Part shown: positions 27,046 to 35,061 of the stretch, piece after piece
Position numbering within the stretch: position 1 is the stretch's first letter
How the letters are laid out: each line of letters starts with the position of its first letter
The notes under the pieces: model-generated
The model's input: the letters and a program-made list of their open reading frames with translations, nothing else
The model's database searches: none
Told to the model about the DNA's origin: nothing
Position numbers and translations under genes: made by a program
Origin: Flavobacteriales bacterium UBA1494
Lineage (GTDB): Bacteria > Bacteroidota > Bacteroidia > Flavobacteriales_E > Vicingaceae
Direction of reading: 5' to 3'
NCBI GenBank assembly: GCA_905182175.1
Contig: CAJJAT010000001.1
Location: forward strand, 152,492-216,491
Length of the DNA: 64,000 bases

Positions 27046-28239
27046 TTGAAAAAAAACCAATCGCATTTGAATAAGTCCAATCTCAACGTTTTATTTCTTC
27101 CAAAATGGTACCCAAGTAAATTTGATGAATTTGATGGTAATTTTATTGAAAACCACGCAATCTCACTCTCAAAAGTCTGCAACATAGGTGTGATTTTTGT
27201 ACATTCTGATGAACAAGTTGACGGTGGTTTTACTGTTGAGATGTCAGAAAAACACGGTTTTCATGAATATCGTATTTTCTACCAAAGACCAAAATTTGGC
27301 TTTCGTCTTTTAAACCAAGCCATAGGTTTTCTGCGGTACAGAAAAGCACAACTTATTGGCTACAAAAAATACTTACAAGATGTTGGTAGACCAAATATTT
27401 GTCATGTGCATGTTAATGGTCGGTCTGCCCTATTGGCCAATTTTTTAAACACAACAGAAAAAATCCCTTTTCTAATTACTGAACACTGGTCGGGTTACAC
27501 CAAAGAAAGTGGTGTTTTTAGAGGTTTTTTTAGAAAAAAATTCTATCAGTTTACTGCAACAAAATCCAGTGGGATTACTTGTGTTTCCAACTACTTAAAA
27601 GAGGCTGTTCATAGTCATGGAATAGAAAGCTCGTTTAGCATTGTGCCCAATGTTGTGAATACTGAATTGTTTCAACCGGTAGCTGAACGAAAAGAAGGTA
27701 AAATCAGAATTGCTCACATCTCCAACCTCAGTAAAACACCAAAGAATATTCATTTAATTGTTGAAGCCTTGCATCAAGTAGGGTTACAGCGAACAGATTT
27801 TGAAGTTGACTTTATAGGAACAGGTACAGATGAGGAGTACCTGCTTTCACAATTAGATAAAAGCAGTCTAGCAGAACGATATACTTTCCACGGAGAAGTA
27901 GAATTGCCGCAAGTCGCTTCTATTTTAGCCAAAGCAGACTTTATGTTACTGTATAGCCAATTCGAAACACAATCTGTTGTCATGTTAGAGTCTTTTGCTT
28001 GCGGAGTGCCCGTGCTAATGCCAAATGTGGGTGGAATTCCTGAACATGTAAACAAAGAACGAGGAATATTACTCCCACCTAATTCTGCAAAGGAATTAGA
28101 AAAGGGAATACTTGAAATGCTACATTGCTACCAAGATTTCGACAAGAGTAAATTGCGAAACTACGCGGTAGAGCATTTTAGTGAAGAACAAATTCGACAG
28201 CAATTTATAACGCTGTACAACCAAATTTTACAAAAATGA
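27046..28239 (+). CDS. Family 4 glycosyltransferase
   Basis: Retaining GT4/GT-B enzyme. The N-terminal domain begins LNVLFLPKWYPSKFDEFDGN, the acceptor-side loop of this group, with FLITEHWSGY and CVSNYLKEAVHSHG then FSIVPNVVNTELFQPV. The donor domain has GKIRIAHISNLSKTPKN, and the phosphate-binding E-x7-E region is in ETQSVVMLESFACGVPVLMP, followed by NVGGIPEHVNKERGILL. I use the TTG at 27046 as start because no in-frame ATG precedes the conserved region. It overlaps the next gene by four bases (ATGA). The sugar donor is unknown. Confidence 0.9.
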   Translation: MKKNQSHLNKSNLNVLFLPKWYPSKFDEFDGNFIENHAISLSKVCNIGVIFVHSDEQVDGGFTVEMSEKHGFHEYRIFYQRPKFGFRLLNQAIGFLRYRKAQLIGYKKYLQDVGRPNICHVHVNGRSALLANFLNTTEKIPFLITEHWSGYTKESGVFRGFFRKKFYQFTATKSSGITCVSNYLKEAVHSHGIESSFSIVPNVVNTELFQPVAERKEGKIRIAHISNLSKTPKNIHLIVEALHQVGLQRTDFEVDFIGTGTDEEYLLSQLDKSSLAERYTFHGEVELPQVASILAKADFMLLYSQFETQSVVMLESFACGVPVLMPNVGGIPEHVNKERGILLPPNSAKELEKGILEMLHCYQDFDKSKLRNYAVEHFSEEQIRQQFITLYNQILQK

Positions 28240-29849
28240 TTGAGCGTAAAAAACTTCGGTTCGCCGTTTTGGTTGATTCAGCTATTCTAAAACAATGGCA
28301 AATAGATTCTATTGAGGATTTATTGAAATCTGACAAGAGTGAATGTCTGTGTTTCATTAAAAACACAAGTAAGGCAAGCCCGTCCAACTCGAAAACTTCC
28401 ATTGGTTTTAGGTTGCTGTACAAAAGTATTGATCACAATGGCCCCTTAAGTATTGTGGACTGGACAAAGCAATTTAAAAGCATTCCTGTCCTTGAGTTTA
28501 ACCCAGTTCAAAAAGGAATTTCTTCCTATTTAAACGAAGAGGATGTGACCCATTTTCGCGCATTAAATTTAGATTTTGTGCTCCGTTTTGGTTTTGGAAT
28601 TTTAAAAGGCGAGGCATTAACCATTCCTACTTATGGTATCTGGTCGTTTCATCACGGCAATCCGGAATATTATCGTGGAGGCCCTGCAGGCTTGTGGGAA
28701 ATTATACAAAAAGACAGGGTAACAGGCAGTATTCTGCAACAGCTAAATAAAAAACTGGATCAAGGCAACGTGCTTCGAAGAGGGTTTTTCCAAACTATAG
28801 ACCACAGTTACAAAGCTAATTTGCACCATATTTTAGATGAGAGTTCGAAGTGGCCTAGTTTAGTTGTGACATCTATACTTGCTCATCCTGAGAAATTACT
28901 GGTAACGTCTCCCATTTCAAACAAAGGAAAACTGTACAAAATTCCTTCAAATTGGAAAACACTTCAATTGTTTTTTAGACTATTCGAAAACAAAATAGCT
29001 TTTCACTTAAACCGCCTTTTTAATGCAGAAAAATGGAATATAGGAACTGTTAATCAACCTATAGAAGACTTGGTTACTAATAATTTAAATAAGATTAACT
29101 GGCTAAACGAAGCACCTAAAAATCAATATTTTGCCGATCCATTTCCATGGAAGAGTGACCAAATTTTATTAGAGCTTTACAACTATAAAACAGAAAAGGG
29201 AGCGCTTAAAACGTTGGACAGAAAGTCGGGGAAACTTATAGATTTTAAAAACAGCGAAACACATTCTTCCTACCCTTTTACATTAGAATTTGCAGGAAAA
29301 AATTACATTTTACCTGAGAACTACCGCAACAAGTCACTTCTCTTATTTGAAGTGAAAGAGGACTTAACGATAGAGGCAAAATATGAATTAATTAAAGGAG
29401 AATGGATTGACCCAAGTCTAATTCAACACAACGGCCACTGGTGGTTATTTTGCACACACCAAAGTTCGCCGAAAGAGAATTTATATGTCTTTTATTCTGA
29501 AAACATTACTGGGCCTTATACCGCCCATTTAATGAACCCTGTGTTAACAGATATTCGTTCAGCTCGACCAGGAGGAACTCCATTTGTAGTGAATGGAAAA
29601 ATAATTCGTCCGACTCAAAATTGCGCTACAACCTACGGTGGAAGCATTGTACTCAAAGAAATAGAGACGTTAAATACAACTGAATATTCCGAACGTTTTT
29701 TGAAGGAAATATTTCCTCCAAAAGGGCGCTATTCTAAAGGCCTGCATACCCTAAGTAAAGCAGGCGATAAAATATTAGTGGATGGCAAACGTTACCACTT
29801 CAATGTTTCTAATTTTATGCATCAGCTAAAAAGCAGTTTAAAAAAATAG
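28236..29849 (+). CDS. Formyltransferase-like protein fused to GH43-like/GIPC-transferase-like propeller domain
   Basis: The N-terminal part (about 1-230) is a formyltransferase fold: LRFAVLVDSAILKQWQID, LDFVLRFGFGILKG, then the signature SFHHGNPEYYRGGPAGLWEI with the conserved His, and ITGSILQQLNK-like GSILQQLNKKLDQGNVL. The C-terminal part (about 260-537) looks like a beta-propeller of the GH43-like/glucosamine inositolphosphorylceramide transferase N-terminal type: NQYFADPFPWKSDQILLELY, YPFTLEFAGKNYILPE, EWIDPSLIQHNGHWWLFCTH. Likely it modifies a sugar during surface-glycan synthesis, perhaps by N-formylation, but the reaction is inferred. It overlaps the GT4 gene and is followed after four bases by a flippase gene. 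Confidence 0.8.
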   Translation: MIERKKLRFAVLVDSAILKQWQIDSIEDLLKSDKSECLCFIKNTSKASPSNSKTSIGFRLLYKSIDHNGPLSIVDWTKQFKSIPVLEFNPVQKGISSYLNEEDVTHFRALNLDFVLRFGFGILKGEALTIPTYGIWSFHHGNPEYYRGGPAGLWEIIQKDRVTGSILQQLNKKLDQGNVLRRGFFQTIDHSYKANLHHILDESSKWPSLVVTSILAHPEKLLVTSPISNKGKLYKIPSNWKTLQLFFRLFENKIAFHLNRLFNAEKWNIGTVNQPIEDLVTNNLNKINWLNEAPKNQYFADPFPWKSDQILLELYNYKTEKGALKTLDRKSGKLIDFKNSETHSSYPFTLEFAGKNYILPENYRNKSLLLFEVKEDLTIEAKYELIKGEWIDPSLIQHNGHWWLFCTHQSSPKENLYVFYSENITGPYTAHLMNPVLTDIRSARPGGTPFVVNGKIIRPTQNCATTYGGSIVLKEIETLNTTEYSERFLKEIFPPKGRYSKGLHTLSKAGDKILVDGKRYHFNVSNFMHQLKSSLKK

Positions 29850-29853
29850 TATT

Positions 29854-31119
29854 TTGATAGGCAACATTATAAATACTGTATCTACAAGAATAACCTTGGC
29901 TGTTTTATCCATTATTTTACTTCTACTTAACTCAAATGTGTTAGGAACAGAAGGCTTGGGCACAATAGGAATAATTGTTTTAGAAATTACCATTTACTTG
30001 CTCATTAGCAACGTTATCTGTGGCGGAAGTTTAATCTACTATTCATCTCGTAAAAAGGTAAACGAATTAATGATTGCTGCCTATCTCTGGATTTTACTTT
30101 CTGCCGGAGCCTATTATTTAATTATTAGCCTTGTGCCTGTGCTATCTTCAGATTATTTAAATTCAATTGTGCTGCTTGGTTTTCTCCAATCAATAATCAC
30201 TGCAAACCTGAGCTTACTAGCAGGTCAACAGCGATTTAAAGTCTTTAATTTGGTGGCGCTAAGCCAAGCAATCATTCAAATTTCAAGCTTGTGTATTTGC
30301 TTCTTTCTGTTGGATGAGAGATCAATTGAGTCGTTTATTCAAAGCACTTTAATAGCCTACAGCTTTGCCGTGGTATTCAGCTTTATTCGATTGATTCCTA
30401 CCATCGAAACAAGAATAAAGCTACCAACCTTAGCGCTATTTAAAGAACTGATACATTATGGGTTTTACTTGCAAATTGCAAATGTCACTCAATTAATGAA
30501 CTACCGTCTAAACTACTTTTTACTGGATTACTTTTCAGGAAGAGCATCTGTTGGTCAATTTATGGCAGGAGTTCAACTGTCAGAGGGGTTATTGTTGCCA
30601 AGTAAAAGTATTGGGACCGTTCAATACGCTAAAATTTCAAGCCAAAAATCTAAAACAGAAGCGACAAGACTTACTGTCACCTTATTAAAAGTTACACTGC
30701 TGCTAACTATTCCAATTACTGTCCTTTTAATTTTACTTCCCGAAGTAGTTTATACCACCCTTTTAAGTTCTGATTTTAATCGAACACCCGAAGTAATTGC
30801 TGTAATGGGTATAGGAATAATTGCTCTGGCGGGAGAAATCATTTTGAGCCGCTATTTTTCAGGCACAGGACAGCAAAAAGTAAACGCAGTTAGCTCAACT
30901 GTTGGCCTAGCAGTAACCGTTATTGCGGGGTTTACACTTATTCCCATTTATGGCCTACTTGGTGCCGCTGCTTGTGCAAGCTTGTCTTACCTCAGCATAT
31001 TCATCTTCTTACTGTTCAAAATTATTAGAGGCACTTCTCTAAAGCTATCTGATTTCATTTTAAAGAAACAAGATGTAGTCTATTTTAAAAGAGTGCTTCG
31101 AAAAGTTAGAAAATCCTAG
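29854..31119 (+). CDS. Polysaccharide flippase (Wzx/MATE-like, MOP superfamily)
   Basis: A 421-residue protein with about 12 hydrophobic helices, among them LAVLSIILLLLNSNVLGTEG at the start (a hallmark: helix followed by LGxEGxG), QSIITANLSLLAGQQRFKVF, and GEIILSRYFSGTGQQKVNAV. This is the plan of lipid-linked oligosaccharide flippases. It starts at TTG 29854, four bases after the formyltransferase fusion gene, and together with the GT4 enzyme forms a small surface-glycan operon. It overlaps the 3' end of the convergent bshB1 gene by four bases. Confidence 0.88.
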   Translation: MIGNIINTVSTRITLAVLSIILLLLNSNVLGTEGLGTIGIIVLEITIYLLISNVICGGSLIYYSSRKKVNELMIAAYLWILLSAGAYYLIISLVPVLSSDYLNSIVLLGFLQSIITANLSLLAGQQRFKVFNLVALSQAIIQISSLCICFFLLDERSIESFIQSTLIAYSFAVVFSFIRLIPTIETRIKLPTLALFKELIHYGFYLQIANVTQLMNYRLNYFLLDYFSGRASVGQFMAGVQLSEGLLLPSKSIGTVQYAKISSQKSKTEATRLTVTLLKVTLLLTIPITVLLILLPEVVYTTLLSSDFNRTPEVIAVMGIGIIALAGEIILSRYFSGTGQQKVNAVSSTVGLAVTVIAGFTLIPIYGLLGAAACASLSYLSIFIFLLFKIIRGTSLKLSDFILKKQDVVYFKRVLRKVRKS

Positions 31120-31832
31120 CGTAAATCAGTTAACGATTCTACCCCAGCAGGTCGCTCCATTAAAAACCCTTCAGCATAATCTACTTGAATGTACCGCCCC
31201 ATGTCTATCATTCTAGATTCAACGTATTCAAAGAAATTTTTCATTGTTAACGGCGATTCAGGCTCGTCTGAACCCGGAGTGTAGAATTGAGAAGAAAAGG
31301 CTTTAATGGATTCCATTTTTGTTTTCAAAAATGGAGTTATATCTACCACAAAATCAGGCTCAATAAAACGGTCTTGGATGTAGTTATAGATTGATTTTGG
31401 CCTCCAAGCGTCTTGAATCTCACCATTCATTTTCGTTTCAACCTTTCTTAAACCACTATAAAAACAGGCATCCGAGGTCAATTTCGAAGCTCTGCCATGA
31501 TCAGGATGTCTGTCCTTGGGTGCATTGGATAAAATAATATCAGGTTGATACTTTCGAAGAATTTCAACTATTGGCAATATATGCTCTTGGTCATTTATAA
31601 AAAATCCATCCGCTAAACCTACATTTTCTCTGCAAGAAAGACCTAATATTTTAGCGGAATTTGCAGCTTCTATTAAGCGCAAAGGACCAGAACCTCTAGT
31701 TCCCAATTCACCGTGCGTTAAATCTAAAACACCCACTTTTTTACCAGCTGCTATTTCTTTTAAAATAGTTCCTGCACAGCTTAATTCAATGTCATCGGGA
31801 TGAACACCAATCGCTAATATATCTAACTTCAT
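31116..31832 (-). CDS. bshB1: Bacillithiol biosynthesis deacetylase BshB1
   Basis: Zinc-dependent PIG-L/LmbE-family enzyme that deacetylates N-acetylglucosaminyl-malate in bacillithiol synthesis. The metal motif is GVHPDDIELSCAGT near the N-terminus and HPDHGRAS near residue 115; VLDLTHGELGTRGSGPLRL and YSSQF-like SSQFYTPGSDEPES near residue 200 are typical of BshB1. The start is ATG 31832 (MKLDILAIG), which overlaps the stop of the glutathione peroxidase-like gene as TAATG, so the two are translationally coupled. This shows the organism uses bacillithiol as a low-molecular thiol. Confidence 0.92.
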   Translation of the reverse strand: MKLDILAIGVHPDDIELSCAGTILKEIAAGKKVGVLDLTHGELGTRGSGPLRLIEAANSAKILGLSCRENVGLADGFFINDQEHILPIVEILRKYQPDIILSNAPKDRHPDHGRASKLTSDACFYSGLRKVETKMNGEIQDAWRPKSIYNYIQDRFIEPDFVVDITPFLKTKMESIKAFSSQFYTPGSDEPESPLTMKNFFEYVESRMIDMGRYIQVDYAEGFLMERPAGVESLTDLR

Positions 31833-32374
31833 TACTTTATAAAGTTCAAAATTGTTTCGCAAGCAGGAGATTCTTGAGGAGCAACCATCGCAACATATTT
31901 ACCATTTTCGTCAATTAAGTATTTCTGAAAATTCCACGCTACGTCTGTATCCTCTACTCCATTTTTTGCCTTCTGAGTTAACCACTGATATACTTCATGC
32001 ATGTCATTCCCTTTCACCGAAATTTTACCCATCATTGGGAAGCTTACACCGTAATTTGTGGAACAAAACGTTTCAATTTCTTCATTTGAACCCGGCTCTT
32101 GTCCTCCGAAATTATTTGCAGGAAACCCAATAATCACAAACTCATCACCACCGTATTCTTTGTACACCTCTTCTAAGGTTTCGTACTGAGGAGTTAATCC
32201 ACATTTAGAAGCGGTATTTACGACCAAAAGCTTCTTTCCTTTAAATTGGCTTAATTCAATTTTCTCTCCCGTAATGGATTCTACTGTAAAATCGTGTAAT
32301 GTCATTTTTTGTGCGTTTAAAGCGAGCGATACAATAAGTAAGGAACTGCTAATTATTAATTTAATAAAATTCAT
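31832..32374 (-). CDS. Secreted glutathione peroxidase-like thiol peroxidase
   Basis: A 180-residue protein with a signal peptide (LIISSSLLIVSLALNAQ) and the glutathione peroxidase fold: active-site Cys in VVNTASKCGLTPQYETLEEV, Gln in FPANNFGGQEPGSNEEI and Trp-Asn in VAWNFQKYLID. Cys rather than selenocysteine at the active site indicates a thioredoxin- or thiol-dependent peroxidase that reduces hydroperoxides in the periplasm. It is coupled to bshB1 by a TAATG overlap; the pairing of a peroxidase with a bacillithiol gene suggests a shared oxidative-stress role, though they act in different compartments. Confidence 0.9.
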   Translation of the reverse strand: MNFIKLIISSSLLIVSLALNAQKMTLHDFTVESITGEKIELSQFKGKKLLVVNTASKCGLTPQYETLEEVYKEYGGDEFVIIGFPANNFGGQEPGSNEEIETFCSTNYGVSFPMMGKISVKGNDMHEVYQWLTQKAKNGVEDTDVAWNFQKYLIDENGKYVAMVAPQESPACETILNFIK

Positions 32375-32471
32375 GTCGTAACATTTAACTGCACTACAAA
32401 TGAACGAAAAAAAGAGTTTGGAAGAGGACTAAAGTGCAAGTAAAAACAGACAATGGGCGTAAGTTTAACAA

Positions 32472-32843
32472 ATGAAAAAAGATATTTTGACAGCAGAGGA
32501 CATTCAATTTATGGTGAATAATTTCTATGACAAAGTTCAAAAAGACGAATTACTTGGACCTATTTTTGAAAACGTTGTTAAAGGAAATTGGGAGCCACAT
32601 TTACAAAAAATGTGTGGGTTTTGGGAAACCATTGTCCTGAACGTGCGCAAATATAGCGGCAGTCCTTTTCAAAAACACATCCCTCTTCCAATTGAAGAAA
32701 AACACTTCGAACGGTGGTTAACCTTATTTCACGCAACAATTGATGCTAATTTTGAAGGCGAAAAAGCTGATGAAATTAAAAACCGAAGCTCTCAAATGGG
32801 GATGATGTTCAAATATAAATTAAAACACATCAAAGAAAATTAA
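32472..32843 (+). CDS. Group III truncated haemoglobin
   Basis: A 123-residue haem protein of the 2/2 globin fold, group III. Typical elements are FYDKVQKDELLGPIFENVV, the distal region with MCGFWETIVLN, KHIPLPIEEKHFERWLTLFH, where the last stretch contains the proximal His, and the basic tail MFKYKLKHIKEN. Group III globins bind oxygen and nitric oxide; physiological roles are mostly unsettled. TAAGTTTA at 32460-32467 is near the -7 consensus. It is divergent from the peroxidase/bshB1 pair, in keeping with a redox or nitrosative-stress neighbourhood. Confidence 0.92.
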   Translation: MKKDILTAEDIQFMVNNFYDKVQKDELLGPIFENVVKGNWEPHLQKMCGFWETIVLNVRKYSGSPFQKHIPLPIEEKHFERWLTLFHATIDANFEGEKADEIKNRSSQMGMMFKYKLKHIKEN

Positions 32844-32866
32844 ACCAATAAAATACGAGAGCGCTA

Positions 32867-34042
32867 TTAGCGGATGTCTAAAGTCAACTTAAACCTCAAT
32901 AACCTACCGTTTCCGGTATCAGCGATGTATAATACTTTATTATTATAGGCAACAGCAGTTGGTCCGTTAAATTTGCTTGCTCCAATCCCAGTACCTCCAA
33001 AAGAGGTTTTAATAAATTTAGTTTCTCCAGATGCGGCTGGTGGCTCAACACCTTCTAAACCATTTGCCGTAAACTGATAAAGAGAATCTTTCTCAGCATC
33101 TATTACAAAAATGTAGTTTGTCCCATCTCCAGTAAATTCAACATCAACAGGACGATCAAATTTGAACGGATCATTGATAAAACTACTCGCTAAAGTAGTG
33201 TCTGCACTAAAATTAGTTTTAGGGGTGTACGCTATTCCATCGACAGATTCTAACTTCTCTATGTATTGTACTTTTAAAACTCCATTAGGATCTACTGAAG
33301 TAAAAATAAAGTCTCCTCTGTTATCTACTCCAATTTGAGGTGGCTTTACTAAGCTTGTAATTCCAACTGGGTCTTTAAAAAAGTCAGGAAAAACGGCCCC
33401 TCTACTATCGGTAATTTCTAACGGAGTTATAAATTTGCCTGTATTGTCAAAAAACAAGATTGCATCATCTCTTGTAGGGGTTGTTCTTGGACCTGTTCGA
33501 GTAACGTAAAAAGAATTATCAGATAACACCGCAATGTTATTCAAACTAACATCTTGATCGCTAGAAATAGACGAAGACTTAAAGTAAAATGGATGCGTAA
33601 TGGTATCGGTAAAAACTGCAAAACGCAAACCATATCCTAAAGATGTGGACAAGTCTAAACGATAAATACAGCTTCGTGTAATGTTATTTGAATCCGTAAT
33701 GCTTCCAATAACCAACAAGTCTAATTGTCTGTCTTGGGCCATTGTTTTTGCTCCCTGAATAAATCTTCTTCCTACTTCTCTACCAGACTGATCTAACGCA
33801 ATCACCTCTTGAGAACCGTTGTCTACCACATAAATTAACTCATCAAAACCTGCAATTACATCTGTGGGCGAAGCAAATTGATTTAGTATTGGTTGTACCG
33901 GCACGTAAGCAACCTCTCTAAAATTTTGCTGTGGCAGCTCTATAAACGACAAGTCCGTCTTATCTCCAAGATACCCTTCGCAACTCGATAGAGATATAAT
34001 TAAAACCGCCAAACCAAAAAGTCTACTACTAACGTTCTTCAT
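32867..34042 (-). CDS. NHL-repeat lipoprotein of the surface operon
   Basis: The signal peptide ends VLIISLSSCEGYLGD with a lipobox. The mature protein is a propeller of six-bladed NHL type: FASPTDVIAGFDELIYVVDN, FDRPVDVEFTGDGTNYIFVI and FNGPTAVAYNNKVLYIADTG then NGRLLRFKL. Such propellers bind proteins or glycans at the cell surface; ligand unknown. It is the last gene of the minus-strand operon and its start overlaps the end of the PorV-like gene by 14 bases. The constant order with a TonB receptor and a PorV-like barrel suggests that it is an exposed part of the same assembly. Confidence 0.8.
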   Translation of the reverse strand: MKNVSSRLFGLAVLIISLSSCEGYLGDKTDLSFIELPQQNFREVAYVPVQPILNQFASPTDVIAGFDELIYVVDNGSQEVIALDQSGREVGRRFIQGAKTMAQDRQLDLLVIGSITDSNNITRSCIYRLDLSTSLGYGLRFAVFTDTITHPFYFKSSSISSDQDVSLNNIAVLSDNSFYVTRTGPRTTPTRDDAILFFDNTGKFITPLEITDSRGAVFPDFFKDPVGITSLVKPPQIGVDNRGDFIFTSVDPNGVLKVQYIEKLESVDGIAYTPKTNFSADTTLASSFINDPFKFDRPVDVEFTGDGTNYIFVIDAEKDSLYQFTANGLEGVEPPAASGETKFIKTSFGGTGIGASKFNGPTAVAYNNKVLYIADTGNGRLLRFKLTLDIR

Positions 34043-35051
34043 TACCTCGATCCATTTTATTTATTCCAAAAGAAACTCCTACTGTGTGCTGCACTCCTAA
34101 AAAGTCTGTCGGGTTTGCTGCATAATTAAAGTGTAGCGGATGCGCACCAACTCTATGTCGCAAACCAAACCCAAAAGTTGGTAAGCTTTGGCTTGCTACA
34201 TTCAACATATAACCTGCCCTTACATAAAGTAATTTCATATACTCATACTCTAGCCCTACACGGTAATTTTCAGCATTATCTGAAGGGTGGTTTAGTTGAA
34301 GTGCAAGTAAAAGCGACTGCTTTTTACTTTTCCAAGGTACAATTGATGCACCCAAGCTAAATACCGTAGGAACTGAGTATTCATTCGCCGTTGGGCTTAA
34401 ACTTCTATTAAAATCAACTGGTAAATCGTCTCCATCAATGGAAGAGCTTCCTCCAAAATTTTGAATCATTACAGCAAAATTCAAATCTTTATAATCTGTC
34501 TTGTATAAGAAACTTACATCTGCAGCTACGGTAGCATTCGTGTACGTATCAATCTGCTCGTAAATAAACTTCATGGTAATTCCTGCAGAAAACATATCAC
34601 TCAGTTGCTGCGCATATGTGCCCCCTAGCGCCATGTTGGTGACGTAAAATTTTTCTCCTGTTCCTTCGGGTTGAAATTCCGTTCGCTTTTCCATCGCTCC
34701 GGAGTTTAACATGTTTAGTGAAAACCCAAATGTAGCGTAGTTATTTTTTCTAGGTATTGAAACCGTTAAATACGAATGCTGAATTCCTGCGCCAACAGTT
34801 AAGTTGCTTAAGCCCGCATGAAATGTTTTTAAATCCGCAGTGGCTGCAGGGTTGGTCATGGATGAAAATGCATCAGCATCCAACGCAACACTTGCTCCTG
34901 ACATTCCGGAAGAGCGAGCATTTAAGTCGTTCTTTAAGAATGCAAGCGTAGATAATCCAGCACGTTGAGCGCCAAAATTTGGAATTAACTGCGCCGTGGC
35001 ACTTGATGCAACAAGTACAAGACAAACGATAGTCGTTAGTATATTCTTCAT
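34029..35051 (-). CDS. PorV/PorQ-family outer-membrane barrel
   Basis: I start at ATG 35051 (MKNILTT), giving a signal peptide ending VASSATAQ; ATG 35060 is an alternative. The protein has the PorV/PorQ pattern: FGAQRAGLSTLAFLKNDLNA then SGMSGASVALDADAFSSMTN and NPAATADLK, and many amphipathic strands to the end FLGVQHTVGVSFGI. PorV is the T9SS component that carries cargo from the translocon to the attachment complex; PorV-like paralogues are common and may serve particular cargo. Its place between a TonB receptor and a lipoprotein gene, not in a por cluster, points to such a dedicated paralogue. Confidence 0.82.
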   Translation of the reverse strand: MKNILTTIVCLVLVASSATAQLIPNFGAQRAGLSTLAFLKNDLNARSSGMSGASVALDADAFSSMTNPAATADLKTFHAGLSNLTVGAGIQHSYLTVSIPRKNNYATFGFSLNMLNSGAMEKRTEFQPEGTGEKFYVTNMALGGTYAQQLSDMFSAGITMKFIYEQIDTYTNATVAADVSFLYKTDYKDLNFAVMIQNFGGSSSIDGDDLPVDFNRSLSPTANEYSVPTVFSLGASIVPWKSKKQSLLLALQLNHPSDNAENYRVGLEYEYMKLLYVRAGYMLNVASQSLPTFGFGLRHRVGAHPLHFNYAANPTDFLGVQHTVGVSFGINKMDRGNEER

Positions 35052-35061
35052 ATCTCTCATC

